Shown here one piece after another: positions 20,509 through 31,453 of a stretch of 64,000 nt of DNA. This DNA comes from Phytophthora colocasiae (taxonomy: Eukaryota > Oomycota > Peronosporomycetes > Peronosporales > Peronosporaceae): the NCBI GenBank assembly GCA_018806915.1, contig JAGKQI010000047.1:496001-560000 (forward strand). Reading direction: 5' to 3'. A program made the position numbers and the translations under genes. The notes under the pieces are model-generated. The model was given only the letters and a program-made list of their open reading frames with translations. It made no database searches and was not told the origin of the DNA. The first letter of the stretch is position 1. Each line of letters opens with the position of its first letter.

Positions 20509-21481
20509 GTCGGTGTTGGTGCTTTGGGTTGTTACTTGCTCTGGAAGCTGCAATTTGTCAACTGGACGCGAGCCAACCCAAAGAAGGAGGAGCGTTTCGC
20601 TTGTGCGCTCGTTCGCAGGAGCCTTCCGCTGGTGCCAGATGCGAGTCCTGCGGCGTCTTTGGCGCTTGGTGCGTGGAGTGATTCGCGGTCTGGCGGGATT
20701 GGCGAGGTATGACTGCGGCGAGTCAGCACGAGAATAAAGTTGTATACGTAATTCTAGATAAATGAGGGTAAAAGATGGCACTATTTCAGGTTTGCCACAC
20801 TAGTCCAGGCTCCAGAGGACACGCGCCCGACTGGATCCTGGAGGTTTGATTGCACGGTGTCTTTCGACCAATGAATGAGAAGTAAGAGAGATTTCATTGG
20901 TTGAAAAGATGTCTGACGGCGACACGTTCGTTTCCAAACTTCAGTTTCCAGTTCCAGCTGTTCCGATCGTCTCTGCTTCGAGTGCCGTGTCTCACCTGGA
21001 GCGGCAAGCTGAAATTTGGTTGATTCAACACCGAGATGCCGTTCGGGATAGCGGAGATTCGGGTGCTCAATGAGATTTTGCGTGGTGAAGGGGTAATACT
21101 TTACAGCAGATGGCTGCACTGAAAATATTGCTCTTTGGAGATGTCTTTATTGCGCGGTCAACGATGTCAGGAGAACGATTAATACTTGTACTCGAGTTGA
21201 AGCGGTCGAACGCGGGACATCCAGCTAGATACGCCCGCTCGTCATAGCATCGTTGGAAAGCAGCGTTTGCACAACCGTGAATGGATCTCTACATTTACTG
21301 CACTTTCAGCAAAAGTAGCAGGCTTAGACTTCTTGCACATGTAGGTCGTGAACAGGATGGATCTGTATGACTATCAACAATTTAAACCTACAATCATTCT
21401 AGTTTCTTTCCTACAGTCAATTCTGACACAGTTGTGTGTCGTACACATAATTATGTGGTCATTATCCATTGAACTGTCCGA
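20509..21481. other. divergent intergenic region
   Basis: Lies between the Nudix gene (minus) and the KH gene (plus). Open frames here on the minus strand are N-terminal extensions of the Nudix frame or have no recognisable motif. No repeat or RNA gene seen. Confidence 0.4.
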
Positions 21482-24187
21482 ATGCAGCAGCCCTCCAGCC
21501 TGGACGCCGATGGCGGTGACGGCACTCGCAAGGCGAAACTCCTGGTGCTACTGGACCAGGCGCGCGTGAATCGCGGCCTTCAACCAGAGCAAAGAGTCTC
21601 CATAGATGAAGACCAAGCGATGGACAGCAATCCTCCTATCAAAACGGAGTCTTCTGCAGCAATTAAAGCCGAGATGATTCATTCCCCACACTACCAAAAC
21701 CAGTTCAGCCACAGTCACCCGTCGTCTCCAGTCTTTAGGGGGACGACACAAAGGAGGAACAAGGACGAGGCCATGCACACTGAGTCCAGTGCTGAGCATC
21801 GAGATGCTGTCCTAAATTCAACACAAAAACCCCGTATCGCGGACTTAACTGGAGGCAGGGAACGAATTTCAGCCTTGCAACAACTCAAACCACTCGGAGT
21901 GCCAAAAATTAATACCCAACCGGTCCAGGAACCACGAGAGAAACACACAGGGAAACTGGAATCACGAGAAAAATACAAAGAAAAAAAGGAACTTCCTCTA
22001 CAAAATCATTCCAAGCATCCACGGAAAACACCAGCTAACACTTCGGTTACTCTGAAGAAATTGCAGCTCCTCACACCAGACGAATACGAGGACTCCGAGC
22101 TACACAGTGATTTCCAGCACATGCTACACATTTTAATCCCGTCCAATGCTACTGCAGCACTGCTGGAGCGCCGCGGACAACCCATACAGAGCATCAGCCA
22201 ACAAACAGGCTGCACACTATCGATTCGAGAGCCAGATGCGTCGCCATTTAAGGATGATCGCCTACTCCGCATTTATGGGAAAGCCAAGGGCATCAGTCTA
22301 GCGCAACGACTTGTCATCGCGCACATTCGTGCCTACAGGGTGGAGAGAAGAGACCCCAACTACATGGATCTGTCGGAGGAAACCCATCCTGTTGCACTGC
22401 CAGCCACATCTATCACGAAAGCTATGAGCGTCGCTGTTGCTTCTGGAAAGAAGCCTGAGCTGGAAATCACAAGTCCGTTTGTCTGGATGATCCAGCGCGA
22501 AGACGCCGGGAAGATAATGGGTCTGAAAGGAAGCATTATAGCTGCTATCCGCCAAAACACAGGAGTCGCGATTCGACTGGATGACACCGTCGTCCCTGGA
22601 ACCACCGAACGTCGAGTGGTTTTAACTGGATCGGTAGACTCAATCACTGCAGCAATTGAGGAGATTAAATCCAGAGCTGGTGGACGGCCGGAGGTAGCTG
22701 CAAGTACGGCGAGTGGTCGTCTTGGTCAGTATTTTGCCATTCCGTATCGTGCTGCCGGTTTTCTGATCGGTCCGCAGGGATCCACAGTCAGAAGTATCAC
22801 AGATCGCACAGGTGCACGGCTACAAGTTCCTTCAGCCGAAGACCTGCCGCTGGGTAGCATAAACCGGATTCTTCACATGCAAGGCAATCCTAAGCAGGCT
22901 GAACACGCTCGACGAATCATTGGAGCCAAGTTGCGCGACTTCCTGTCCTCCTCGTCGTGCCCGAGAACGTTAAATCCTTCTTCCACCGGTAAAAAGGGCG
23001 ACAAAGTGACGATTAAAGTGTTGCTCCCCTCTCGAATCTGCAGTTTAATGCTGGACCAGCGCGGCAAACTCATTCGGGAAATTTCGGACAAATCTGGGGC
23101 CTACACGTATTTCTTGGCTCCCCACGACGAAGAGAACCGTGTGTGTGTCTTCTCCGGTGATATGAGCTGTGTACTTCGCGCACAGCGTCTCGTGTTGCAG
23201 GTTATTGCTGGAGATGCCATTTCTTCGAAGCGAGTGGTTCCCCCACGAAAGCGGAAGCGTTCGCAACGTGAAGAAGTGGTGGAATATGCTCAATTGGAGG
23301 AAGAGGATAAGTACGTGGATGAAGAAGAGCATTATTTTGAGGATCGTGTTGAAGAGGAGTACTACAGTGACGAATACGAAGAAACTCCCAGACGTCCTTA
23401 TCGTGAGAACCGATTTGAAGAGGAGTATTACGCTGACAAGTATGAAGCTCCTAGACAGCCAATTAGACGGCAAATCATACGTCACCAGCCACCTCGCCGT
23501 CCTCAACACAACTATGAAGATGAAGAACACTACAGACATGGGGATTTTGATGAGGTCGAGTACGAACGCCGCCCACGCCAACCAGTACGCAAGCAATCTG
23601 CTGCTACTCGCCCGCGGAAATATATTGAAGATGAATACGTCCACGATCAGCATACCCGAGACGAATATGTTGATGAGTTTGATCCTGATGAGTACACGTA
23701 TGCTCCTGATACTGAGCATAGGGCTCCACGTTTGCGACAGCCTAAAAGACCGCTCGTTGTTCGTCGACCTCCTCCCAGTAGACGTCGCGATAAATACGAA
23801 GGCGAGTACGCTGAATACGACGATGAGTACACTAACTCGAACGTCAGCGACGACTACGCTTCTGACAGTTGTGCCGAAGAGTACGAGCACTCGCTACTTA
23901 CCAGGAAACAAGTGGTCAAGCGTAGACCTATTGCCGATCGCCTGGATACTCGCCGGCCTCCTGTTCTTCGCCCCGGTCGAAAGGTGCAGATGGTTGTGCC
24001 GAGATCAGGGTCCCGTGAAAGCCGTCCTAGGATGAGCCCTACGGATCGCCCACACACCAATGGACATGGCACTATTCGTCCCAGTCGCAGTGGATTAAGT
24101 CGAAGCGTTCCTCGAGGTGGAAGAGGAGGCGGACGAGTCAATGCTAGTCGCGGTCGTGGCAACCCCAACAAACGACGTCGGCAGTAA
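21482..24187 (+). CDS. four-KH-domain RNA-binding protein with acidic/Tyr and RG tails
   Basis: Single exon, 901 aa, start ATG at 21482. Four KH domains resemble the PCBP/hnRNP K family: about 215-290 (loop ERRGQ), 332-397 (loop GLKGS), 415-482 (loop GPQGS) and 510-578 (loop DQRGK). Loops 2 and 3 keep the GxxG consensus, while loops 1 and 4 replace the first Gly, which usually weakens RNA binding. Residues about 590-820 are a highly charged repeat-like region of Asp/Glu/Tyr with Arg/Pro spacers (EEEYYSDEYEETPRRPYR type). The C terminus is RG-rich (VPRGGRGGGRV). Likely a post-transcriptional regulator or condensate-forming RNP protein; target unknown. Only 57 bp separate its stop from the convergent coiled-coil gene. 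Confidence 0.82.
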   Translation: MQQPSSLDADGGDGTRKAKLLVLLDQARVNRGLQPEQRVSIDEDQAMDSNPPIKTESSAAIKAEMIHSPHYQNQFSHSHPSSPVFRGTTQRRNKDEAMHTESSAEHRDAVLNSTQKPRIADLTGGRERISALQQLKPLGVPKINTQPVQEPREKHTGKLESREKYKEKKELPLQNHSKHPRKTPANTSVTLKKLQLLTPDEYEDSELHSDFQHMLHILIPSNATAALLERRGQPIQSISQQTGCTLSIREPDASPFKDDRLLRIYGKAKGISLAQRLVIAHIRAYRVERRDPNYMDLSEETHPVALPATSITKAMSVAVASGKKPELEITSPFVWMIQREDAGKIMGLKGSIIAAIRQNTGVAIRLDDTVVPGTTERRVVLTGSVDSITAAIEEIKSRAGGRPEVAASTASGRLGQYFAIPYRAAGFLIGPQGSTVRSITDRTGARLQVPSAEDLPLGSINRILHMQGNPKQAEHARRIIGAKLRDFLSSSSCPRTLNPSSTGKKGDKVTIKVLLPSRICSLMLDQRGKLIREISDKSGAYTYFLAPHDEENRVCVFSGDMSCVLRAQRLVLQVIAGDAISSKRVVPPRKRKRSQREEVVEYAQLEEEDKYVDEEEHYFEDRVEEEYYSDEYEETPRRPYRENRFEEEYYADKYEAPRQPIRRQIIRHQPPRRPQHNYEDEEHYRHGDFDEVEYERRPRQPVRKQSAATRPRKYIEDEYVHDQHTRDEYVDEFDPDEYTYAPDTEHRAPRLRQPKRPLVVRRPPPSRRRDKYEGEYAEYDDEYTNSNVSDDYASDSCAEEYEHSLLTRKQVVKRRPIADRLDTRRPPVLRPGRKVQMVVPRSGSRESRPRMSPTDRPHTNGHGTIRPSRSGLSRSVPRGGRGGGRVNASRGRGNPNKRRRQ

Positions 24188-24244
24188 CTGGATTGGAGCG
24201 ATCTCAAACAAACCACAAGCTCTGCATGTTTTTTTTATCATCAA

Positions 24245-26128
24245 TTACCGACGGACCAGGAGACCAGCTGCAGTGGCTGCTGTAGCACACGCTATGAATG
24301 AAAGACCCAAGTACAGTGGCGACTTGGGTGGCGACTCGGTGGCTTCTCTTCGAAGCTCATCAATTGGCAGTTCTCGACGCCGTACATGTTCCACATCACG
24401 TGCTGATCGGTGCTCAGTCCCGTACAAACACATGTCTAAACTATTCGCTTCGGTGGTTCCGCAAATGACGCAGTAATCATTCACACGACCCAATCGCGAA
24501 AGTACCGATGTTGTTCCTGCTCCTCCCGTGGCTTTCTCTTCCCCGTCCTCTCTCACCGCCGTATCAACACTGGAAGTAGCGACTCTATCGACCCAATCCA
24601 ACTCCAGTGACATTTTGCGTCGCTTTTTCCCGTCCCCAGACAACAATTCTTCCGGTTTTACAGTGTTTATAGTCTCAATCTCAAGCGGTGGCAATGGTTT
24701 GTGCATCTCAATTTCACTCCCGCTTCCACTGGAGTTCGTCTCTTTCTTGGACTCCCGAATTCCAAGTGCCAACACGTCAGCAGCAGTCGTCGCAGAGTTC
24801 CCAGTGCACATGGTCTTGCGTCTCCTGCCACGCAGCCGATTCCCTTCTGTAGTAGCTTCCGCTGAGCTTTGACGCCGAAGAATTCTGTTTTCGAGTCGAA
24901 GAGCTGCAACTTCCCGTGTGGCATCATCCAGTAGTTGTTCCATGTCGTCCGTGCTCTTTTTACTCGTTTCCCGTGTCGTATCACCGCTTCCCGGATCACT
25001 TCCACGTCGTAGCGCGTTCTCCAGTTGCTTCTGCAATTTTTCCAACGTCTCGCTAACTCTCTTCGTCTCGGCTTGTGCACTGGCTGTTCGGTTCTCCGCG
25101 ACTTGCAATTGCGTCGCTGCTCTAGCTTTGCTGTTCTCCAGCTTCGTCACAAGAGCCTCACGGGCCTGCAGACGTTCTCGGAAGTCCTCGTTCTCAGTTT
25201 CCAGCCGTCGAGCAGTGCGTCGTAAAGTATCTCGAACAGCTTGAACTTGTTCCAGCTCCTGTGTCTGCTGCTCCAACTGTGCCGTGATGATCTCAAGGTC
25301 CTGCTGGGCGCGAACAGTCTCGAGATGTTGCTCTTTGTTGTGCTGCTGCAGTTGGTTGATCTCCTCCGCGAACTCTCGCTGGCGCTGGAGTTCCCGTTCT
25401 CTAGCCAGTTCCAACTCCAAGCATCGACGTCGGAGCTCGTCTGCCCGTTGTTCCAGTTGAGTGACTTCCACCTCACGAGAAGCACAGCGTTCACATGAAT
25501 CCGTTCTAGTAAAGCTTCCGGATCGAGAGGTAAGCGATGACCGTCGACGCTGTTGCTGCATGTTACTTAGTGCATTCTGTTGCCCCGTAGAGTCCCACGA
25601 GCCGTACGGAGCATCGTACCGTTCCAATTCATTCTCCAGAGCCCCAATCTGCTCTCGGAGACGCTGAACTTCTTGTACCGATTGATCCCGATCAACCTGT
25701 GCAGCTTCCAGTTCGTCATGTAGCGTATCAATTTCTTCCCGAGCAGTACTGAGCTCTTCCAACAAGGCATTTCCAGCGTTTGCAGCCAATCGGAGATTAT
25801 CTTGTTCGCTCGCGAGTTCCACCAATACACGCGCCAATTTCTCCTCGAGCAGCCTCTCCCTCGTGTCTTCCTTCGCTTCAGGGTTGTTACTGCGGTGTTT
25901 CGTTCCAGTATGGGATGCTGCAGCCTGGGAACTGCGTTCATCCACCATCAAATCAACGATCAACTGCCTCACTTGCTCAATCATGTCGTCACCTTCAGCC
26001 TCATGAATGTCGACGTCGCTAGCGTCATCCTGTCGGTCACCACTTGTGAGACGTAAGCGACTGCTTCGACTGCTGCTGCTCGCAGTGGGCGACGTCAATG
26101 CCCATTGGTTGGGACTTGCGCAGGCCAT
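24245..26128 (-). CDS. tail-anchored long coiled-coil protein
   Basis: 627 aa, start ATG at 26128, single exon. A low-complexity Ser-rich N terminus precedes heptad-rich coiled coil over about 85-435 (many Glu/Leu/Arg heptads). A less structured region follows, then a small Cys-containing patch (YCVICGTTEANSLDMCLYG) and a C-terminal hydrophobic segment (LYLGLSFIACATAATAAGLL) ending in VRR, which fits a tail anchor in ER, mitochondria or another organelle. No named family recognised; golgin-, kinectin- or adaptor-like tethering is one possibility (inference). Confidence 0.7.
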   Translation of the reverse strand: MACASPNQWALTSPTASSSSRSSRLRLTSGDRQDDASDVDIHEAEGDDMIEQVRQLIVDLMVDERSSQAAASHTGTKHRSNNPEAKEDTRERLLEEKLARVLVELASEQDNLRLAANAGNALLEELSTAREEIDTLHDELEAAQVDRDQSVQEVQRLREQIGALENELERYDAPYGSWDSTGQQNALSNMQQQRRRSSLTSRSGSFTRTDSCERCASREVEVTQLEQRADELRRRCLELELARERELQRQREFAEEINQLQQHNKEQHLETVRAQQDLEIITAQLEQQTQELEQVQAVRDTLRRTARRLETENEDFRERLQAREALVTKLENSKARAATQLQVAENRTASAQAETKRVSETLEKLQKQLENALRRGSDPGSGDTTRETSKKSTDDMEQLLDDATREVAALRLENRILRRQSSAEATTEGNRLRGRRRKTMCTGNSATTAADVLALGIRESKKETNSSGSGSEIEMHKPLPPLEIETINTVKPEELLSGDGKKRRKMSLELDWVDRVATSSVDTAVREDGEEKATGGAGTTSVLSRLGRVNDYCVICGTTEANSLDMCLYGTEHRSARDVEHVRRRELPIDELRREATESPPKSPLYLGLSFIACATAATAAGLLVRR

Positions 26129-26539
26129 TTCCTACGGGTATCAAGAGCTTCTTAGGCAATTGGCCAATGAGTGGAGAAAACGTCGGTCTTCTGCGACGCA
26201 AATGGGACGTTGGTGTCTTCAATTGCCGGTAGGAATTCGCTTTAGGAATCGCTCGAGTCAGCCGTTGCGCGTTGGTAACGGAGCTCTTCGAGCAATTGTA
26301 CCAGGAATATGGTACAATGGTGTGTACCACAGAAGGTACTAAATCTGGATGATCTGGAAGATGGACGCCGTTCCAATTCCTCCGCTCTCCATTGCAACGC
26401 ATTGACGACATCGCGGTGTTGTGTATTGTGTATTGTGTATTGTGTGGCAACGGTTGACTCAGGACTGAAGAGCTCGGTGGTTTGCTCCTGTGGAGTAAAA
26501 ACTTGTCAAATTTAAAAGTCAAGTTGAAGTTGTAGACGA
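26129..26539. promoter_or_regulatory. bidirectional promoter region
   Basis: Separates the divergent coiled-coil gene (minus) and the small gene at 26540 (plus). It contains CCAAT-type sequences near 26155-26170, a near-palindrome TTGTACC-AGGAATA-TGGTACAA (about 26294-26315), and a 7-bp tandem repeat TGTGTAT, 3.6 copies, at 26420-26447. Assignment of regulatory function is inference. Confidence 0.4.
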
Positions 26540-27294
26540 ATGGCGCATCTAAGTAAGTTTTGTAAATGCTCGATAGGTTTTATCATAGTTCTTTAACTAG
26601 ATTTCATTTTTTTGTAGGTGAAAGACATGGAGATGCCACGCGACGACGTGGAGAATTAATGCGTGAGCGGATGCAGGTGCTGGCGGTTCGTACCGGTTAT
26701 CCGGAGGTTTTCTCTCGCTCTCGCAGTTCGAGAGCTTCTGCAGTAACTTCCACGTCAGTTGTCGTTGCTAGTGAGCAAGTAGGGGCGAGTGGGTCTGGTG
26801 CTTCTAGTCGCGATAGCTCTTACCCGCACCATCATCGCCGGACATCCGAAGAAATGGCGGAATTCGTACGTCTTCATTACTTTTTAGACTTAAAAGTTGT
26901 CTAACCTTTCCACTTTGATATCCCACAGAGTCGACAATGTGAACAACGTGTGGTACTTGCAAAAGAGAAAGAGATCCAAGCATTACGACGAGCAGAAGCA
27001 CTGCAACAGGAACGTCAAGCTCGCAGTCAACTAGCAGGTGAAGCGGCTCCAGCTGAAGCAGTTCAGAGACTTCGCGAACGACGAGAGAAGCGCCGTCAAG
27101 CTGCAGAAGCGGAGTTAGAAGCACTAGTAGACCAACAAGAGTCTTCGTTGGATGCAATGAACATCGCCAGAATGCTGTCACCTCGGTTCCAAGAGCGTCT
27201 GCAATTTGCACCTGCTGTGGCCAAATATTCCGCTGAAGACGAACGCGTCAAGCAACTTCTATCCACTACGCGTATAGGCTCCTATTACCAATGA
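26540..27294 (+). CDS. unrecognised small basic/coiled-coil protein
   Basis: Three exons: 26540-26552, 26618-26865, 26929-27294. The introns are 65 and 63 bp (GTAAGT...TTAACT...TTGTAG; GTACGT...CTAACC...CCACAG) and the phases join cleanly. Predicted 208 aa. The N-terminal half is Arg-rich then Ser-rich (ERHGDATRRRGELMRERMQV); the C-terminal half is an Arg/Glu/Gln helix (LAKEKEIQALRRAEALQQER) ending in RIGSYYQ. No domain recognised. It is divergent from the coiled-coil gene and convergent, 32 bp apart, with the next minus-strand gene. Confidence 0.65.
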
Positions 27295-27326
27295 AGGGGC
27301 TGTATAATTGCATGTCGATTCGATGG

Positions 27327-28033
27327 TTAAAATGCTCCACGTAGACTAGATTTGCTTTTTGCTAAGATGTTGCCGTACTTCGTGTGCATTGTACGGCGTC
27401 GGTGCTTGTCTGCAATAGGTTGTCGAGGCTCGATCTTGCGCGGATAGTAATCTAAGTCCGTCTGCGTGGAAAAGCGACCAGGAATCTGCAACTTGTGCCG
27501 CTCGTAGTCCACTGCATCTCGAGGAACTAATTCCTTTAGGTACTTTCGATTGATTTTTTGAGTCACCTGGAGGAGCTTCATCTGCAACAGATTTTCTTCT
27601 TGACGTAAAGCCATTCGCTCCTTCTCAGCGGTGCTCAACTAAAGTCTTGATGGTTCCTTCGCTAGTAGTTAGAGCCACGTTGAAATCCTTCAAACTCTTC
27701 ATTTCTCGAGCAAATACTTGAGGGAGTTCGGGGGATGAAGCAGAGGAGCTCAACAAGTCGTTGAGGTCCATCGTTCGGATTATTTTCCCTGCAACTAACC
27801 GATGGTGAATAACTGGTGTGGTCTGAGTGAAGCACGCTGCGCCTGCAGGTATAAAGTTTCGTTAGTTTTAAAGTTACATGACTTTGAAGATGTGTTTTAC
27901 TCACTAGTTGGGTTTGAAGTGTAGCAACTTGGTGTATCTCCTGATGGGTATCTAGAGGTATGCGATCTAGTAGCGTTTCCTCGCTGGAAGCGACATCATA
28001 TGCGTCTCGAGTTTGTTGCCTTGTCAGAGTCAT
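27327..28033 (-). CDS. unrecognised three-exon protein
   Basis: Proposed exons: complement(27905..28033), complement(27718..27822), complement(27327..27638); 181 aa. Intron 1 (27823-27904, GTGAGT...CTAACG...CACTCAG) and intron 2 (27639-27717, GTATTT...CTCTAACT...CTTTAG) are both phase 0, which makes all three blocks one frame. The sequence runs MTLTRQQTRDAYDVASSEET ... VIHHRLVAGKIIRTMDLNDLL ... QKINRKYLKELVPRDAVDYE. It is helical and charged; I do not recognise the family. A shorter variant of intron 2 (27639-27678, 40 bp) would also keep the frame. Confidence 0.55.
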
Positions 28034-28134
28034 CGAGTGACCCTACCGTTAACACCGAACAAGTGACCAGGATAGCCAAGCGGTAACGCCCAGAAAACCC
28101 AGCATGGAGCTCGAAGACGCCGTGATTTCATCAC

Positions 28135-28142
28135 TATATAAA
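28135..28142 (+). promoter_or_regulatory. TATA-like element
   Basis: TATATAAA lies 119 bp before the ATG at 28261. Oomycete promoters more often use initiator-type elements than TATA boxes, so this is only a candidate. Confidence 0.3.
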
Positions 28143-28260
28143 GCAAAACTCCGGTGGATCAGATCACTAAGGACCAAAGTTTCCTCGAAGATATCGTAAA
28201 TGTTGTCCAAGAACACAATTCAAAGTGCAGTCTTCAACTCAAGCCAACGCCTCCACAGTC

Positions 28261-29361
28261 ATGATCCGACCAGTGTCGCACCAGCAGATGCAGCTTCAAT
28301 CGCCTCGAAAGCCTCGCGTCAATACATCAGCTCCGAATCCTTTGGCACCGCCCAAGTCTCCGATCAAGAAGCACTTCCAAAATGCATCAACCTTTGCATC
28401 GGAAGCGCCATCTACTGGACCAAGCGAACTTGATCGCTCTACGCCGTTGAAAGCCAAGCTGCGTGCTTCCGTTCTTCAATCAGTACTGAAGTTGCTGGAC
28501 CAAGACGTGAATACTCTCGTTGGAGCTCAAGAAGTGCTTCAAGCAGCAGCTGCACTGCCTTTAGCTGAGCCGAGCGTGCAACGTGCATGCTTGCAAGCCT
28601 TACGTGATCTCCACAAACCTTCATCCTTGAACTGTGACGCATACGAGAACGCGATCCCTCCCGCAAGTCCACGGAAGTTCAAGGCTCTGCAACAAGCTCG
28701 AAGCAATTCGTTGACTTCCAACTCACTTCACCACTGCAAGGAGTTTCTACTGGCGTGTGCAAACGAGATCCACGAGCTTGAAGATGTTCGGCCACTGACT
28801 TTCGACTATGCTGAAGACACATCAAGTCTCGGGTCGCAGTCGGAGAAAATGTGCAAGCAGTGCGGCGCGGAGAACTTCGACTACGCTTCGACAGTGGAGT
28901 CTTCGGACGCCTTTGGCAGTGAGATTTCTGGATTAGATGACGATACGCGAGCGGACCAAGGCTCACAGTTCTCGGAAGTTCTTCACCGTGCCGAGTACAT
29001 AAGCGAAGTTGATGAAGATGAAGCGTTCAGAATGTCCAACAGCGAACGAACGGCGTGTCGTCAGGTTCTTCGAGCTCTGAACGAATACGTTCAGTCCCAG
29101 CGTCGCCGTTCGAGCGCTCCAAACCTGGCGACGAAGTTCCGAGTCTTCGAGGCTCTCAAGCTTCAAGCGAGTCTTACGCGCAAACGCCTGGCCTTCCAGA
29201 CTCTCAAAAGTGGTCTCCGTAGCTTGAAGCCCAAGGCGCTAGTCAAACGGGAACAATACGTGGTGACGTTCCAGATGCTGATGCTTCACCACTCGGACGT
29301 CTTGTTGCTTCTCCTGGCTCTGGTCTTCCTAGCACACCTGCCAGCAAAGTACATCATGTAA
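28261..29361 (+). CDS. unrecognised tail-anchored protein
   Basis: 366 aa from the ATG at 28261 (the frame is open slightly upstream but lacks an ATG). The N terminus is Pro/Ser-rich. The middle has helical segments (ASVLQSVLKLLDQDVNTLVG) and one CxxC pair (MCKQCGAE). A basic helical region (ASLTRKRLAFQTLKSGLRSL) precedes a C-terminal hydrophobic segment (DVLLLLLALVFLAHL) ending KYIM, consistent with a tail anchor. No named domain seen. Confidence 0.6.
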   Translation: MIRPVSHQQMQLQSPRKPRVNTSAPNPLAPPKSPIKKHFQNASTFASEAPSTGPSELDRSTPLKAKLRASVLQSVLKLLDQDVNTLVGAQEVLQAAAALPLAEPSVQRACLQALRDLHKPSSLNCDAYENAIPPASPRKFKALQQARSNSLTSNSLHHCKEFLLACANEIHELEDVRPLTFDYAEDTSSLGSQSEKMCKQCGAENFDYASTVESSDAFGSEISGLDDDTRADQGSQFSEVLHRAEYISEVDEDEAFRMSNSERTACRQVLRALNEYVQSQRRRSSAPNLATKFRVFEALKLQASLTRKRLAFQTLKSGLRSLKPKALVKREQYVVTFQMLMLHHSDVLLLLLALVFLAHLPAKYIM

Positions 29362-29599
29362 GAATCAAAACTAAAGCTACTGTCGAGTTGATACAACTAG
29401 GAGGATATAGCACAGAGTAGCAGCGCTAGAAACGTCGGAGGTCTCAACATAAATTACAATGGCGGCGTTTAAACACTCAGGTCGACAGCGCATAGAGCAG
29501 TCCGCGGGTTCCGTCGCCTCGGCTGCTGCGAGCCTCCAGGATGAGACTCGTTTCACTCTTTCACTCACTTCCCATTCTAACTCCACTCGGCCAATTGCT

Positions 29600-30703
29600 T
29601 TACAAATTACCCGACGATCGCAGCAAGCCACCACTCCGTTCAGCCAAAAACGTGCCGCTGGGCACAACAAAATCAGTAAAGCGGCCAAAACCGGAGCCCT
29701 GAGCAGCCAGCGCCACATGCAGACACCGAAGCCACTCCTTCATCTCTCCTTCCGTATACGCACTGAGCAATACACGACCCTTCTTGCCTCGGATAGCGAA
29801 TCTCCACATCGTGGCTTGAGAACCATCAAACACCGAGTCGCGAGGCATAATCTCGATACTCTTGCCGTTGCACTTGGCCAGGTCGATTTCTCCGCGTTTC
29901 CGACCGTGCTCCTCTCTAAAGAACGTCATTTTGGTGCTTGTAAGCACCACAAAGCGGACTTTCCACCCTCCAGAGCGAAGACCGAAGCCCTGCTTGAACA
30001 ACAGACCGGACTTGATGACTCCTCCACGTGGCACATTGGCTGCACGCATCATGACGCTCTCTCTGGATAAAGTGAAGCCATCTTCATCCACAATCAGTGT
30101 GCGTGGCAGTCTCGACGGGTCACAGATGATTGTATCGATGTCATTGTCGTCGTCTTCGCTTTCCATCCGTTCCAGCAACGGAATTGGCCCGGAAGCGGGC
30201 ATTGCCATGACAGCCAGCAAGGACTCTGCTCGGTTGAGTCTATTGCTATTGTTGGCATAGTTCTCCTTCTCTTCGTCTTCATCTACGGTCGACACAGTGC
30301 GCGTTTCTCGGTTCCTCACGGGGGACGGGAAGTACGTGGAACCAGCGTCGGAGCTACCGGCCTCACTGCCTTCGTACCAGTCGTCGTCACTGGTATCGGA
30401 CGCTCTTCCACCCACTGGTGACCGGTTGTTGTCTTCACTATTGCGACCAATTGCACGCAAAAGCTGCGCCTTGTACACTGCGTTCTGGTGCTGCTGATTC
30501 GACACGCGCAGCATTCGCGACGGCCTGAAAGCCAAGAGACTCGGACGGGGGAGCATCTCCTCGCTCTGCGGGTCCATCATGGCCGGCACTTCCGGGTCGT
30601 AGTTGTCGTAGCTGTAGCGGACTTCTGCCCCTGGCCAGCTGGGCTCCAGTACCGCGCGCGGAGCGACGGTGGACGGCGTGGACGGATCTCGTCTCGGCGC
30701 CAT
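29600..30703 (-). CDS. pleckstrin-homology domain protein
   Basis: 367 aa, start at 30703, single exon. The N-terminal 225 residues are disordered and Ser/Asp-rich (SEAGSSDAGSTYFPSPVR). The PH domain spans about 226-335: GGVIKSGLLFKQGFGLRSGG, WKVRFVVLTSTKMTFFREEH, then the closing helix EMKEWLRCLHVAL with its invariant Trp. PH domains bind phosphoinositides or proteins at membranes; a basic beta1-beta2 loop (K-x-G-x-G-x-R-S-G-G-W-K-x-R) would allow lipid binding. Partner unknown. Confidence 0.8.
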   Translation of the reverse strand: MAPRRDPSTPSTVAPRAVLEPSWPGAEVRYSYDNYDPEVPAMMDPQSEEMLPRPSLLAFRPSRMLRVSNQQHQNAVYKAQLLRAIGRNSEDNNRSPVGGRASDTSDDDWYEGSEAGSSDAGSTYFPSPVRNRETRTVSTVDEDEEKENYANNSNRLNRAESLLAVMAMPASGPIPLLERMESEDDDNDIDTIICDPSRLPRTLIVDEDGFTLSRESVMMRAANVPRGGVIKSGLLFKQGFGLRSGGWKVRFVVLTSTKMTFFREEHGRKRGEIDLAKCNGKSIEIMPRDSVFDGSQATMWRFAIRGKKGRVLLSAYTEGEMKEWLRCLHVALAAQGSGFGRFTDFVVPSGTFLAERSGGLLRSSGNL

Positions 30704-31453
30704 TTGGCTACTGGCGGCACGGACACGCCTTTGTGTATGGAGCTGCTCGCACTTTAGAGAGTGATCGTTCGATCAGGTTTGAGGGTTACTTACGAACTGA
30801 ACACATGAGGGAGGGGCCATGAAAAACCTGTTACAGATGGTATTATGAGAGAAATGATGTGATTATTAGATGCAGAGTATTGGAAGAATGTATGATGAAT
30901 GACCTGTGATATTGGATGATCATGTGAGACTTGGTGCGGCAGTCACAAAGTGGGATATCTCATGCAGCGAGACGTATTGATAAATAGACGTGCTGCTTGG
31001 AGCTGCTGGCTCCTTTAGAGAGGAAGCGACTTGACTGGCGCGACTGGCGCTCTTTGCTAAGGCCACCACGGTCAACAACACGGTGGACTTGCTTGGAATT
31101 CGCGTCGTATAGTCACTGTAGTGTCCCTTAGCTAAAGGTGGTTTTGCTTCCTGTCTACCAGCATGTTGCAGCAGAACCATTTGCCGCACTCTCGTCCATT
31201 CCGCAGGCGGGAGAATCGGCTGAAAAAAGTCCTCATTAGCTTTTCAGCAGCCGACAATCCACCTGCTGAGCTGTTATCATAGTCGAGTGCGGATTTCCAC
31301 TGAGACGTTTAGTGAGAAGCTCGGCCAAAATCTGTGGCCGAGGACGCCTCGAAACAGCCTAGCGAGTGGGCAGATCCGATAAATATACAAGACGAAAACC
31401 TCCTCAAGATGAAACCTTCCTGTAAAGGTCAATTGGTCATCCTGAAGGAGCGA

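Noticed and set aside
23045..24035. 281- and 288-codon frames on both strands inside the KH gene
   Set aside because: Shadows of the repetitive Asp/Glu/Tyr/Arg coding region; no start context or domain.
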